A stretch of 64,000 bases of DNA from Isoetes taiwanensis (GCA_021234155.1 JAJEKV010000185.1:558001-622000); one strand, 5' to 3'. Positions 1 through 11,831 are shown, counted from the stretch's first letter. Notes: generated by a model from the letters alone, not told the origin. Made by a program: numbers and translations.

Positions 1-2490
1 ATGAGGTTGAGAATGAGGGTGTTGACGCTACACTAACCTCCTCCAAGAATTCCCGCCCGCCTGATGGAGCTCCCAAGCAAGCGGCGTGGAGGGGAGAACA
101 AAGTGAAGTTGGTCACACCGATATGTCAGCTGAAGGGGTGGACCCTTAAGCATTTCATGTTGTCATACGATCTGTTTTGCAAGTTAGCGAGGTGCAAATT
201 GGGCGGGCGCCCAATTTCGCACCCTCTGTAACTCAATGTATATGTTTTTAGAATCAAAAAAGTGAAATAACTTATGTACATGATCCAAGAAAATAAAGAC
301 ATGTCTAATATTTTTTTGTATTACTTTCAAGTGTTTCCAATATTGATTAACCAACGGTTTGGTATTCTTTTTAGATAAAGAAAATACATAGGTCTTGCAG
401 TGGCTAATTCAACACAAACATACTAGATAATAGACAACATATAATATAAAAGACAAAAGCTTCATTCAATGCCCGTCTTCAACCTCAATAAGATCCCCGG
501 ATCGAACTCATCAATATGACTTTTACCGCATGGATCGACCAGTCATCCAAGTCTTTGAGAGTGCGACCACTAGCGACGATGAGCTTGGTTACCAAACCTT
601 CGCATTGTCTTCTTTTGCTTCTTGTAAAGCTTCTTAAAAGAGAGGTCGGAACGTGTTGTGCATCCAAACGTCCTCCATTTTTAGCATGACCTTTTCCGAT
701 TGCCTTTGCCACAAAAATACAACGTTTCAAAGATATGAAGGAGATCCCTCCAAATCCACCCCTCATGGAAGTTCTTCCTGCATTAGCCATCCTTTATCAA
801 CCCATCCCCTTTGAGGAGCTTCGTGAGTTGGGCGCTAACTTCTCTCGTTAGGATCTGGTTCATCTCGTTTTTGTACCTCCAGTACAAGCCCGATTCGCAT
901 GGGCTAATTGCCTCACTAATATGAGACTGCATTTCGGCGATGGTGTGTCCCTGTCTGCGCCTTGTGTCGACCATTCTGAGTGACCTGAAATGAATCTAAG
1001 AGAGCGAATGAAGGTGCTTGCACGAAGAGATAGAATGAAGAGACAATGAAGAGACTGGATGAAGGGACCTCCTATCTCACCTACTTGCACGATTCCCGAA
1101 ATTGTGGCTCATTTTAATAACAAGAAATGACGAAATCTAAAAATTCGCATTGGATTCCACGGCCTGCCATGTCAACTACCCGCACAGAAACCGAGTTCTT
1201 TTTTAACCCGAGCACAAAATCATGTCACTATTTTCAAGAAAAACCCTATATTCTTACCACTGGCGATAATTTGAGATATTTATGGACTTGTGGAAAGTCC
1301 ATAAATAATGAAACTGTGCTTTTATTCAAGACAAGGGTTACAAAAAAGCTAGCAACTCATGGGGCAGGACTTTTCAAAATCATTAGGAAGATTAAGAATC
1401 GGACTTATGAGTTGGACTCCCATTGCATTTGAAATATCCATAAGATTTATATTTAATGTTATATGCCTGACAGAGGAATTCTTTTGCAAGATCACCATCT
1501 TTTTTAGCTCAAGGATGGGGAACTTCCCCTAGAGCTAGAGAGGATACGAGAAACAAGAGAGATGAGAACAAGAAGGGCAAGCTATAAAGAGCACTTGGTT
1601 AAATGCATTAGAAGAGGGGGCAAACAGGAAGTCTAAAGTAGTTCTCTTTTTAGACTCCCAAGCTATAAATTTAATACGGTGTTTTGTTTTCTTTGAAGCA
1701 CAATATCTATCTATGTGAGGACTCCATATACAGGCATCTCCTTTGCTTGAGAAATTTCAATTGTTCAATGAACTTAAGCATCAACGAAGTAGATGACAAG
1801 GTAGGTCAGACCATGTCTGTTGCATTCCTGTTTGGGAACCATAGTGACTGCCTAGGTACAACACTGATATGGTGAGATGCATGTAGGCATGTCTTAAAGC
1901 AATCTAGAGAACATGTATAACTCAACTACAAATATGACTTTCTTATAGTGAAGTATTATAGTGAAGTATGTGGAGACGAATGTATTGATCTTAAAGCACT
2001 GGGTTACTAGTTACTCTTTAAAGCATTTACTAGTTACTCTTTAAAGGAAATGTATTTGATTGATCTTGTGGCTTCACTTGGAATGACATAGTACAATTTT
2101 TTGTTCTTTATATTATGCCAGCTGCCTTTATCACGATTAAACTGTTACAATGTCATTTTCATCCTGCATTGCTAAAACGATGCCCCCGAATCTCGACTTT
2201 CTTTAAGCAAGGGCCTGCAAGTTATAAGAAGCAAACAAATAAACAAACAGGACGGATGGCAAAGTTTGATCAGAAAGGATCTGTCTAAGTTACAACACAG
2301 CGTAACATGCAGAGGCACAAGTGTCTCTAATCGTACCATGCATTTGTGATCAGGCAAAGTACAGGTATCTGGGGATACGATCACTAGCGTTCATCTGATT
2401 CCTGTGGGGGGTCAAAAAATGGCAAGCTGAAGGGTGATAAATAGCTTCTTACTAGTCTAGTGACTCAATTCAGTCTGAATCTGATCGGTA
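1..2490. other. intergenic, no recognised gene
   Basis: AT-rich sequence with only short open frames on both strands. The longest (minus 485-790, 101 codons) has no family signature that I recognise. One plus-strand frame at 1127-1432 resembles the end of a Ty3-type integrase and is listed separately. The last bases before 2491 are the promoter side of the aegerolysin-like gene, but I see no convincing TATA box. Confidence 0.5.
1127..1432 (+). pseudogene. possible Ty3/Gypsy integrase C-terminal remnant
   Basis: A 101-codon open frame whose last 30 residues contain LFKIIRKIKNRTYELD. This resembles the segment in Ty3/Gypsy integrases that reads roughly 'GPFKIlkkIg..AYeLdLP' just after the core domain. 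The N-terminal two thirds match nothing I know, and no integrase catalytic residues are present. It may be a small decayed piece of an LTR retrotransposon, or chance similarity. Confidence 0.22.
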
Positions 2491-3088
2491 ATGGCGTTCA
2501 AATCCAAGCTTGTGATGCTTCTGATCCTAGGGGCCGCGCTGGTGCCAGCCTACGGGGCAGAGACTCGGGAAAAGGAAGGTAAGGAAGAGATTTCAAATTC
2601 CAGCTTAGAATTGGGATGTGAATGAATGAGATTATGCATTATGTTGCAGGGGAAGAGCCAGAACCGTTTGCGTACAAGCAGTGGGTGGCGTTTCATATAA
2701 CGTACTTGGGGTCGGGGTCTATCCGGGTGGTGAATGCAAGGCTGGATTGGGGAAAATGGTATGACTACCCGCACCAAGACAAGGAGCTGGGCACGGTGAA
2801 CGGCGTGGAGATCAAAAGCGGGGTCCTGCAGGCACAGTGGCCGCCTCTGGCCGAGAAACTCCCCAGCGGCACCGAGGGGCACCTTCGAGCTCTACACCGT
2901 CCAGGGCGCCAAAAAGCTCGTTGAGATTTATTTCGATTGCCCTTGGTCCGGCAAAAATAAAATCAGCAAAAAAGACCTTCTCTGACGACGTCATCGTTGA
3001 CATCTCTGACTGGGATACTTCCGGCGCCCTTGGTAACATCAACGTTAAGATTGCTTACCTCGGTAGTCGCCTCCAGCAGGATGCTTAG
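2491..3088 (+). pseudogene. secreted aegerolysin-like protein gene, frame-broken
   Basis: Exon 1 (2491-2578) starts with ATG and encodes a hydrophobic signal peptide (MAFKSKLVMLLILGAALVPA) ending near AYG-A. A GTAAGG donor follows, with the acceptor TTGCAG at 2644-2649. Exon 2 encodes the aegerolysin fold: YKQWVAFHI, the family-typical WGKWYDYPHQDKEL, then SGTEG, FELY and FDCPW-type blocks, and a last strand ending at the stop codon at 3086-3088. Aegerolysins are small beta-sandwich proteins that bind membrane lipids and can act with pore-forming partners; most known ones are fungal or bacterial and lack a signal peptide. The reading frame changes near G-run 2820-2823, C-run 2861-2864, G-run 2876-2879 and A-run 2968-2973, each consistent with one extra base. 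This is either a recent pseudogene or consensus error at homopolymers. Total coding length would be typical for the family (about 140 residues after the signal peptide). Confidence 0.72.
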
Positions 3089-3342
3089 TTTGCTTGTATC
3101 TTTGAGCCTTTGCTACTATGCCATGTCTGGTCTGTTTAGTCTGTTTTCAGTTGATCCTAGATCAGGATCTCTGGTCTGTCTAGTCTGTTTTCAGTTCTAT
3201 CTTACAAGAAATAATAGCTAAAGGCTCATATATTTTTGTGTTTTCAAACCACGCCCCCCACCCCAAAAAAAAAAAATCTTCCAATTCTGTGAATCATGCA
3301 GTGCTATGGCATTCGCTGGGGCACATAAATAAGCATAAAATG

Positions 3343-3426
3343 AAGTCCTAAGATGTGGTTGACCTTGGTCAGTTAAGATTGTGTAAGTCCTAAGATGTGG
3401 TTGACCTTGGTCAGTTAAGATTGTGT
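3343..3426. repeat. 42-bp tandem duplication
   Basis: Two near-identical copies of a 42-bp unit starting AAGTCCTAAGATGTGGTTG lie head to tail, about 250 bp downstream of the aegerolysin-like gene. They are non-coding. Confidence 0.9.
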
Positions 3427-3512
3427 TAGCCACAATGGATTATGTATGAGGTTTTATTCAACATAAGTAAACATGGAGCTTTGTAAGTAATGTCATGTTG
3501 CAACTTTATCAC

Positions 3513-3596
3513 GGCATTTGGGTTTTACCTTGAGACTGAAGAAACATAATCAATGGCATTTGGGTTTTACCTTGAGACTGAACAAACATAATCAAT
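3513..3596. repeat. second 42-bp tandem duplication
   Basis: Two copies of a different 42-bp unit starting GGCATTTGGGTTTTACC, differing by one base (GAAGAAAC versus GAACAAAC). The unit length equals that of the repeat at 3343, but the sequence is unrelated. Confidence 0.9.
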
Positions 3597-3599
3597 TTG

Positions 3600-5310
3600 T
3601 TGACAGAAACTCTTGTGTTTTATGTCTAGGCATCAAAGCCTATGCTTTGATGTTCTCAAATTGATACATATTAACATTACAATTGCTTCTAAATTTGCAT
3701 TATCATAAAATTTGTGGAAAAGGAATTGCGAATTGCTCCAAACGGTTTGCAAGTAAGGCTACGAAATTGTTAATATGTTTCCCCCATTTGATTTGTCTCA
3801 TATAGGCATTGGTGCTATGAATATCAAACATGTATGAATTAAAGGTAGAGCAAGAAATGCGTTGTAGTGTTATATATGAGTTATGAAGATATTTTATGTT
3901 AGTTGTGCACCTTCAAAACCCTTTAATCTATATCTTGCGATAGTCATAAAACATTCATGAAATGAAAGAGAAAATGTGGACGGTTATATAAAGGTACCTT
4001 AATAGTGGATAGTAGTTCAATTGTGATGGGTCAAGAAACAATTCTATTCAAAAAGCATTGCAACTTTAACATCGACAATAACACAAGTTTGATGCATTAA
4101 GCAACAATAAGCATTTTGCCATAAGCATATCTTATCTCAAGCTCTTATCTAGACCTCTACGCTAGAATATAATTATTTCTATTTTCTAAAGATGCAAGAT
4201 TATACATGTGCACATTAATCTTTAGAGAAAAGCTATTCGATCCTTAGCATCCCAAATAGTTCCAATACAGCAAGTAGAATCCTAAGATCTATCTCACACG
4301 ACACAAAGTTGATGCAAACTATCAAATGCCAACAAGCAAATGAAAAACTTTCAAGAGGCACTAATTTCCAAAGCATTCTCAAGTTAACCAAAGCATTCTC
4401 AGAGCAAGTATTACAATGGACTACCAAGTCGCCAAGACTGCAAGTACAAAATCATTATAAAATTGGCTTACTTGGTTTCGGCTTGCGCTAAAGCATCCTT
4501 TTTAATAAACTATCCAATTCAGCTTCAAAAAAAAAAACAAGCTTCTGTGCTATTCAAAGAAAAGAACTGCATATAGAGGAAATGTTAGTCACAAAGGGAA
4601 CAATCAAGGCTCTTTCAAAACAGGCTTAGAGTTGGCACTCCCTTATAATCATAAGGACTTCCATCAGCATAGCAGCCAATATATGAGCCGCAAAAACTGT
4701 CTACAAGCCAAGAAGCTTTAAAATAAATTGCAGAATGGTTTGCACATCAGGATATGAAAAGGTGAAAATTGGTACAAGCAAGGAAAATTCTCCAGAAGGC
4801 TGCAAAAGAAACATGATACATGCCACAGCCAGGATATAAATGCAGATTTTATTTTTGCAAAGGTTCTTGTAGAGCAAGCAAGAGAAAAGGGCTCGCAATA
4901 CAACACCATGGATTAACAAAATAAAGAACAACAAGGAAAGGAATGAACCGAATAATTGAATTGGTATTCCTGTTGTCCAGACCAAAGCTCAAAAATCTCA
5001 GCTAGAACAACAAATGATTGACAATATTGCAACTCTTAAAAGCTATGATAACGCAACAGATTATTTTAGAGACAACAAAGCGATGGCAACTCTTGAAAAT
5101 AAATAAATAAATAAATAAAGAACTCAGGACATAATGAAAGAATAGAATAGAATAGAATAGAATAGTTTTTTTAATGAAAGAGGCAAGCAAGATTGCTTAC
5201 CTGGAATGGAGTGGCACGAAAATCTCCTATACTCTAAGCTAAACAAACAAAGATGTTGAAGATAGTGATGCTCTGGTTGCAAACAGAATGTTGAACTGCA
5301 GCACATGACC
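3600..5310. other. intergenic, AT-rich, no recognised gene
   Basis: No open frame here has recognisable homology. The stretch contains A-runs and an (AATAG)n microsatellite at about 5140-5165. It ends at the poly(T) that marks the 3' tail of the minus-strand LINE. Confidence 0.5.
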
Positions 5311-5474
5311 TTTTTTTTTTTGAGGAAAAGGAAGGATTTGATATTAATCATAATTTAAAAATATACAAATATAGGAAGGCTCAGAGCCCAAATAGAAAGT
5401 AATTGAATATAATGAAAACCAAAATCCAAAATCATTTCTGGCGAACTGATCTGTTCTCTTCTGCAGTGAGGGTC

Positions 5475-6104
5475 TCAGCTTAAGAGCCAAATACCACTTG
5501 CCGGAGCAGAATTCTGAGAAGGGGTGGATTGGATCGGAAGAGATGACAGATTTAGAAGGGAAGCCGGGATAGCAAGTAAATCAGGGAAGGAATGGGTGGC
5601 AGTGAGAGGCATGGAAAAGGAGGGTGGGGCAATCCAATTAATTTCAGACCATGACGGAGTAAGCAGCAATAATTCATCAAGGGGAACTTGGATTATGTCA
5701 AGAAGGACGCCAACAGCTGCTTCACACCTGCCTTTATGATAATAGTACATCGATCTCAGGCAAGAAAATTGCTGTTCTGTAAGCAGGCGGTTGTGGATAC
5801 CAATAAACTTGTGCAGAATATGTGCGTTATATGCTTCCTTGAGGAGGAATTTGAGCCTAAAGGTTGCCCTTACAACTTGTCTTGGAGTTCCCGAGTGGTG
5901 CACAGGGGCGTCATCCAGTAGTATGGTCCCCCTGAAGACCTGGACCACACTGTTCAAAAAGGCTGCAATCCACAAATGAATTCGGGTCAATGAAGGAATC
6001 AAACCGAACAATAAAAAAGTCAGACTTGAAAGACCCCCAAGGCAGCCAATCAGTATCATATTTCTCCAATTTAGAGGCCTTATGGGCCATAGCACACCTA
6101 ACAA
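5475..6104 (-). pseudogene. LINE group B C-terminal tail domain
   Basis: The real frame covers roughly the last 150 codons. Its RLLTEQQFSCLRSMYYYHKG aligns with LMIENQFLFFRDMHYHHKAK in the copy at 54390-54962, so this C-terminal domain is conserved within the family although I do not recognise it from known databases. It replaces the RNase H domain seen in some plant LINEs. The function is unknown. Confidence 0.6.
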
Positions 6105-7110
6105 GCTCGAATTGGAAATTAAGCTTCATCCAATTAAGATCACACTTCCTATTTGCCATGGCCACATTATTCCTGTGTTTCCAGACAATCCACAAGGCTA
6201 ACTGCAAGATAGAAGAATCAACTTTGGATTTTTGAAGATTGAAGAATTGAGCCATACACCAGATGGAGTCCATATCAGGGATATTCAGTTTGGAGCCAAT
6301 CCGAGACAGCCACCTCCAGAAATTCTGAATCCTAGGACATATAAAAATGTGAAGAACTGTCTCATCCTGGTTATTACAAAGGGGACATAAGGGGCTGTGA
6401 ACATTATTAAACTGTCTCTTGATCATATTTATGTTACTTAACAAGACATTATGAAGGACCAGCCAGGCAAACACTTTGATTTTAGGACAGGAATAGGACT
6501 GCCAAATTGAGGAGAGAGTCTTCTTAAAGTTTTTGGAGGAAAGACCCTGAATAGCAACATACTTCCTCCTCTTCTGTGGAAGACAGGCATGGTAGATTTT
6601 GGAGACCTTATAGCTTCTTTTCACTTTGAAGAACCAGTTCAAAGGAGAGTGGCTCTCACCCTTACCATCCTTTCCCAAGACAGAAGAATAAGTCTGGATA
6701 ACCTGTTTATAAATCAATCTGTTGGTTACCCCTCCCCCAACTTTCCTCTTAATAGACTCCCAAGGAATCCAATTGTCATTCTCATCAATCAAATCTCTCA
6801 CATGTAAAATATTAGCTCTGTGCCACTTCTTGTAACAGGTAGAGTGACAAATAGCCATGGCTGAGTAGGATGGGGGGGCTAGGATAGGAGACCAAAAAAT
6901 TGAGGTATCCCTAACAGAATTAGTGATTTTATCATGGGTGAACTTACTAGCCACTTTCTTCCAGGCTTTAAAGATGCTCCTAAGAAGAGAGGAAGTGTTA
7001 GCAGCACACTTGAAATCATAGAAGGCCGAATCTGGAAGTTGGTGCATTAAGGTGGGACTCCCCAGGGGTTTACATTGCAGGGGACTGAAAATCCAGAAAT
7101 GGCTTTCCAT
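5911..7110 (-). pseudogene. LINE ORF2, zf-RVT zinc-binding region
   Basis: A 399-codon frame containing WFFKVKRSYKVSKIYHACL and the zf-RVT signature CPLCNNQDETVLHIFICPR (Cys-x2-Cys...His-x4-Cys), then LALWIVWKHRNNVAM. This region follows the RT in most plant L1 ORF2 proteins. The frame overlaps the next frame (6104-5475) and a shift between them is needed to reach the C-terminal end. Confidence 0.85.
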
Positions 7111-8045
7111 ACATTCTTAGCTCCTAAGATCTGAGCCTGTAAGAAAAGGAATTTACATCCCAGACCACCAGCCTTCCTGCTATGAGTGAGCTCCTCCCAG
7201 GCAGACAAGTGAGCCCCCTGCCAGATATATTCTTTAATACACTGTTCAATTTTGTTGTAGGAAGCTTTGTCAGCAATCAGGACAGAGGAGAAGTATACAT
7301 GGCTGCTGGCCAAGACAGAGTTGGCAATTAGAATTCTGCCAGCCAGAGAGATAGATCCTTTAAGGATTAAAAGTTTTTTACGAATCCTATTAATCAAGGG
7401 TTGCCAAGCCACCTTGTGGGACATTTGAGCAGCAAGGGGGAGTCCCAGGAGGGCCAGGTAATGCCCCTCAGGAACAAAATTGATACCATGAGTATGGAGA
7501 AGAGGGTAAAGGCTGTCAGATAGAATAGAACACTTAGCAAAGTTGAGATGGATCCCAGAAGCAGCTCCAAACCTGGTTATACAGTCCATAAGATTGTCCA
7601 AACAAGTGTTATCAGCTTTGGTCATGATGAAAGTATCATCAGCATACTGGAGAATGGACAATTGTTTATCAGATTGAGGCATTTGGAGGCCTTGGATCAA
7701 GCCTCTATCCTGATAGGAGGAAACCGTTTTGGTAAGAATTTCAGCAGCAATAATGAAAAGGTAAGGGGCCAGAGGGCACCCTTGCCTCACTCCTCTTTGG
7801 ATTGGGAAGAAATCAGTGGGAGTTCCATTGATGATGACACATGAAGAAGCATTCTGATTTATACCCATGATAAGCTTAATGAGGTAGGGGTGAATGCCTA
7901 TGTGGCTGAGGGACTTCTCAAGAAACTTCCAGGAAATACAATCATAAGCCCTTCTAAAGTCCAGTTTAAGAAGAATGCAGCCTTGCTTGGATAGCTTATT
8001 CCAGTGAAGAGCTTCATTAGCAGCTATATAATTGTCCAGGATAGA
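7047..8045 (-). pseudogene. LINE ORF2, reverse transcriptase core
   Basis: Continues the RT after the break near 8040. Visible motifs are RRAYDCISWKFLEKSL-type palm sequence upstream of 7868, GVRQGCPLAPYLF, and the catalytic box LQYADDTFIM, followed by the thumb-side GISLAGRILIANSVLASSHVYF-like block common to plant L1. The frame breaks at about 7080 into the zf-RVT frame. This is typical plant L1 RT order with the YADD active site kept. Confidence 0.85.
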
Positions 8046-9690
8046 TCTGTAGGTAGGAAGGCAGATTGGCAGGCATTAATATTATTTTGAAGGTGCACCA
8101 CCATCCTACCAGCAATGATTTTAGCCACCAATTTATACAGGGTGGTGGTTAAGGAGATAGAGTGCCACTCATTAGTCTTGGAAGGGGAATCAGTCTTAGG
8201 AATGAGGGAGATGACCCCAACATTATAAGTAGGATAGATGGATTTAGCTCTCCAGATCCCCTGGATGAAGTGGACAATATCATCCTTCATGATGGGCCAG
8301 AATTCCACAAAGAATTCTGGTTGAAAGCCATCAATACTCGGGCTTTTCCCATTTTTCATTTTTTTAAGGGTTTCAAAAATTTCAGGCAGTTCAGGGGTCT
8401 GGATCCATTTATCCTCCATCACATCATTGGGGGGCCCTATGCCATCAAATACCTCCTGTATTTTGCTTTCCTCAATAGTTTCTTCTCTGAAAAGGCCTGA
8501 GTAGAATTTGTGGAATGCAGAGGCAATCTCACTTTCATCTTTGTGTGTAATACCCTGATCAGTCTCCAGCTGGGTAATGGAATTGTTTATTAGCCTATTC
8601 CTTGTTACTCTAAAAAACATTTTGGAGCTTTCATGGTCCAACTGATTGTGCATTTTGATCTTGCTTCTGAGAGCCATACCCCTAACCTGGTGCTCTTCCA
8701 AGGTCTTGATCTGGATTTCCAGCTGCTCTTCTTTCATATGTAAAGCATCATCATTGGGATTGCTTTCAATGAGGGATCTAACATCCTTAATCTGTTCCAT
8801 GAAGCTAATCCTAATAGCCTTCCTTTTCTGGGCTAAGTCCTTACCCCATTTCTTCACCCAATCCTTTTTCATAGATTGATGCTGACCAATTTTGGGAAGG
8901 GAGAGGTAGAAGGAAGTGAAGTCCTGGCAGAAAGATTTCATCTGGAGCAGGAAGGTATTAAATTTAAATGGGGTATTTCTCCCTTTAAACCCCAGAGGTA
9001 GACTTTTAGTATCCAAAAAATGAGGCTGATGATCAGAAATTGTGCTGGCAATATCCCCTGTGACAATGCAATTATCCAGCCAACTAGCAGAGTTATGAAT
9101 ATAGAACTTATCCAACATGCAAAAGGTTCTTTGGTCCCCTTTTCTCTTGTTATTCCAAGAAAATTTGGTGTTAGAAGAAGGGATATAGATCAGGTCTTGA
9201 TCAGTTAGCCAGTTCTCCCAGGAATACCTCTCATTCTTAGACATGTTAATTTTGTTGCCAAGTTTCATATCACAATGAGAGGTATTGTTGAAGTCACCTG
9301 TGATTATCCAATTCTCAATATCATGCTGTTGACTCATCCAGTTATTGATCTCAGTCCACATTGGCTCTCTCTCATATGGATCAGTAGAGGCATAAATGTT
9401 TATGAATGCAACTTGCCAGTCTTTTATGCAAAGGGTAACACACAGCCACCTATTGGAACTTGAGTTTCTGATTGTACCAAAAGGTATCAATTCCTCCTTT
9501 GGTGCCATCTGCAGGAATATAGCAGGAGGCCATACCAGGCTTGATCCATTCCCCCAAATTGGCAGACTCAAATTTGGGGAGTCTATGCTCCTGGATCATT
9601 ATAACATCAGCCCTGAAGTCTCTCACGGAGGCAATGAACCGTCTTCTCTTAGTAGGCCCCTTGATGCCTCTTAAGTTCTAGGTTAGAACC
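8024..9690 (-). pseudogene. LINE ORF2, APE endonuclease and start of RT
   Basis: The frame begins around NLRGIKGPTKRR with the endonuclease motif DVIMIQEHRLP. It continues with GGIDTFWYN, the catalytic-loop motif IITGDFNNT, and a late SDHQPHF motif that carries the terminal Asp-His pair of APE nucleases. After a linker comes the RT entry block MKNGKSPSIDGFQPEFF and VGVISLIPKTDSP. It ends at a premature stop at 8024, where a single-base frameshift moves the reading to the frame of the 7047-7868 segment. Role: target-primed reverse transcription by nicking chromosomal DNA. Confidence 0.85.
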
Positions 9691-9728
9691 CTCATGTAAA
9701 ATAAGGGGAGAGGTTGGATGGCAGCAGC

Positions 9729-10441
9729 TCAGTACTTGAGCTTCCTCAGGCCATGAGGAGAAGATCTGCTTCTGGTATTGTAAGTATGTGGGCAATTCTC
9801 ACTGCCTATGGGGGACTTAGATGTGGACCTGTTCTTCATTTTCTTTTTGAGAGATCTAAGAGAAGTATTAGATATGTCATGCAAAGGGCTGCAGCTAAGG
9901 TCCTCCTCAGAGTCAGGGACAACTATGTCAAAGTGGTTTAGCCCCAAAGACTCTATACTGTCAAGGCTTGACTGCAGAGCAATTAGTCCCTATTCAATAT
10001 TCTGACTATCATTACCCAAAGGGGTGGATTTGACCATCTCACAATCCTCATCAGAGTCACATTTATCTTGCAGGGAGGATGGGATTTCCATCTCAGTATT
10101 ACAGTCTTGGGTTGCCTGGATATCAATTCGAGGGCTATGACAAATAGGGGAGTGGTCACTTACCTGGATTCGCTCAGCATCCTTTTGAGCATCATAATCA
10201 CTATCTCCTTTATTGTCCACTAAGGGATGACTTGAATCTCTCCATCCTTTTGAAAACCAGCCATTTCTTGGCTCTCGAACAAGAATTGCAAGCATCGGCC
10301 CCAATTAAGACTTTTATCATCACATGAAGTGTTTGGAAAACCCCAAACTTCTAGGTTCCATTCAAGTCTAAATGGCTTCATGCCACGAAGAAAAGTCTTG
10401 CAAATAAAAAACACAAACCAATTGAACTGGCCTACTCCCAA
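9729..10441 (-). pseudogene. LINE group B ORF1 remnant (C-terminal part)
   Basis: Overlapping minus-strand frames (10441-10220, 10304-9990, 9947-9729) upstream of the endonuclease. They are rich in Asp, Glu and Ser, as in the tail of plant L1 ORF1 proteins after the zinc knuckle. The first frame contains LEVWGFPNTSCDDKSL, compatible with the linker after DUF4283. Several frame changes show decay. Assignment rests mainly on position directly 5' of ORF2. Confidence 0.5.
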
Positions 10442-10951
10442 GATGAAGATCTGGCCGAAATGGTCTGTGGCAAGCGAAACTCCACATGAAACTCAGATTA
10501 AGCTCCAGAGAACTATTAAGGGATAGCCGAAATGGTCTAGGGCAAAATGCTACAGTCGCTACTATAGACGGGCTACAAAACATGTATTTCAAAACTTTCT
10601 GTCCAACAAAAAGGATGGGTTTTGGACCGAAACAAAGCAGAATTTCCATAGAACAAACAGGTTTGGCTTTTATAAACTGGCTTGCAAAACTGTTACAAGA
10701 AATTGGTATGCAGTTCTAAGAAATGGCTAGAAAAATAAAACTCGAAAATATTAGCAAAAATAGAGACGTAAGAAATTGCTTTTTCTATACGCAACTCTGA
10801 TGGAGATTGATAGACTTAGAATAGCAAGGAGGCTTGGAGATGCTCGTTAGAGCTGATGGGAAGAAAATGGCAAATAGAAGACTAAATAGACGAACATGAG
10901 AAAGGGACAAATTATAACTACCAAAAAACTACCTCCATAGTTCTAGAAATT

Positions 10952-11298
10952 CATTTACCTTCTCTTTTGGGCTAGTTTGAAGAATCCGGTCCCCCTCTAT
11001 TGTAGAAACCGGCCTGTGCAGTGATTGAAGCAGATGGCCCCTCCCATTGAATGAATCCGGCTCCCTCTGCTGCCGATTTAGTACAGTAAAAAAAAATACC
11101 AAAAATCTCCAAAAATCTTGTACAATTTGTCTTATCTGGGCGATGCAGTAGAGAGAGGGCCGGATAGGTTCAAAGGAGGGGGGCGGATTAGTTTAATGGA
11201 GGGGGCCGGATACTACTGTAACTGCTCAGACCAGATACTACAGTAGAAGGGGGCCGGATTCTTCAACTGCGCCCTCTTCTGTGAAAAGAAGGTAAATG
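10952..11298. repeat. 347-bp fold-back / MITE-like inverted repeat
   Basis: The two halves are imperfect inverted copies. The left half reads CATTTACCTTCTCTTTTGGG, then GAAGAATCCGG and further CCGG-containing blocks; the right half reads the same on the opposite strand. The shared motif (A/G)ATCCGG(C/T)CCCC occurs several times. It has no coding capacity. It probably derives from a non-autonomous DNA transposon; I did not find a clean target-site duplication. Confidence 0.65.
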
Positions 11299-11831
11299 TC
11301 ACTCATATTTGAATTATTCATTCAGGTTAGTCTACTCCAGGGTATCTACTTCTTCAAAACAACTAAACCAACAAGCCCAAATTTAGTCTTATTCGTTCAA
11401 AATCCTAAGTGGTTGATTAGTACAGTGCCGATTGAGCTTCCTGCATCAATCTGAGCCTACACCCCTATTTTGATGCTCAGCCTGTTTTCGCATCTAAATT
11501 TATTCTATCCACAATTCGACCTTCACATTCTTCTAAAAATAGTAATTTTCCTGAGCAAAAAATATCAAGATGAAATTTTCTGGTGGCCAGATCAGCTGGC
11601 GGCCGCTAAAAATTTCACCCGAAATTTTCTGCTCAGGAAAATTCTACAACGAAAAAACATGGAACCTGAAATTTGCCCTTTTTTCACTTTGTTCCGGTAG
11701 GTTCTTGATGGAGGCGCTCCTTAATAGGGAAGAGCGAAGTCGACAGGCGATCGATTGATGTTTCGGATTGAAAGATTGAGTCGATTTGAGCATAATTTCA
11801 TGGTCCCTGTCTTTTTGTTCTTTTAAAACTA

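Larger units (their letters stand above)
5311..10441 (-). mobile_element. near full-length L1-type LINE (group B, copy 1)
   Basis: A non-LTR retrotransposon on the minus strand. Reading from its 5' side it has an ORF1 remnant (about 10441-9729), an APE endonuclease (about 9690-9000), a reverse transcriptase (about 8400-7050), a zf-RVT zinc-binding region (about 7110-5911) and a conserved C-terminal tail domain (6104-5475). The 3' end is a poly(A) tail seen as an 11-T run at 5311-5321. The bases just inside the tail (GAGGAAAAGGAAGGATTTG on the plus strand) recur at the 3' end of the copy at 54158, which defines the family. Frameshifts near 8040, 7080 and 6000 make this copy inactive. The 5' boundary is approximate and I could not find a target-site duplication. 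Confidence 0.88.

Noticed and set aside
5140-5166. (AATAG)n array as a LINE tail
   Set aside because: The pentamer matches group A tails on the minus strand, but no LINE body sequence (GTGGACGATAAAAA) is attached, so it is only a microsatellite.
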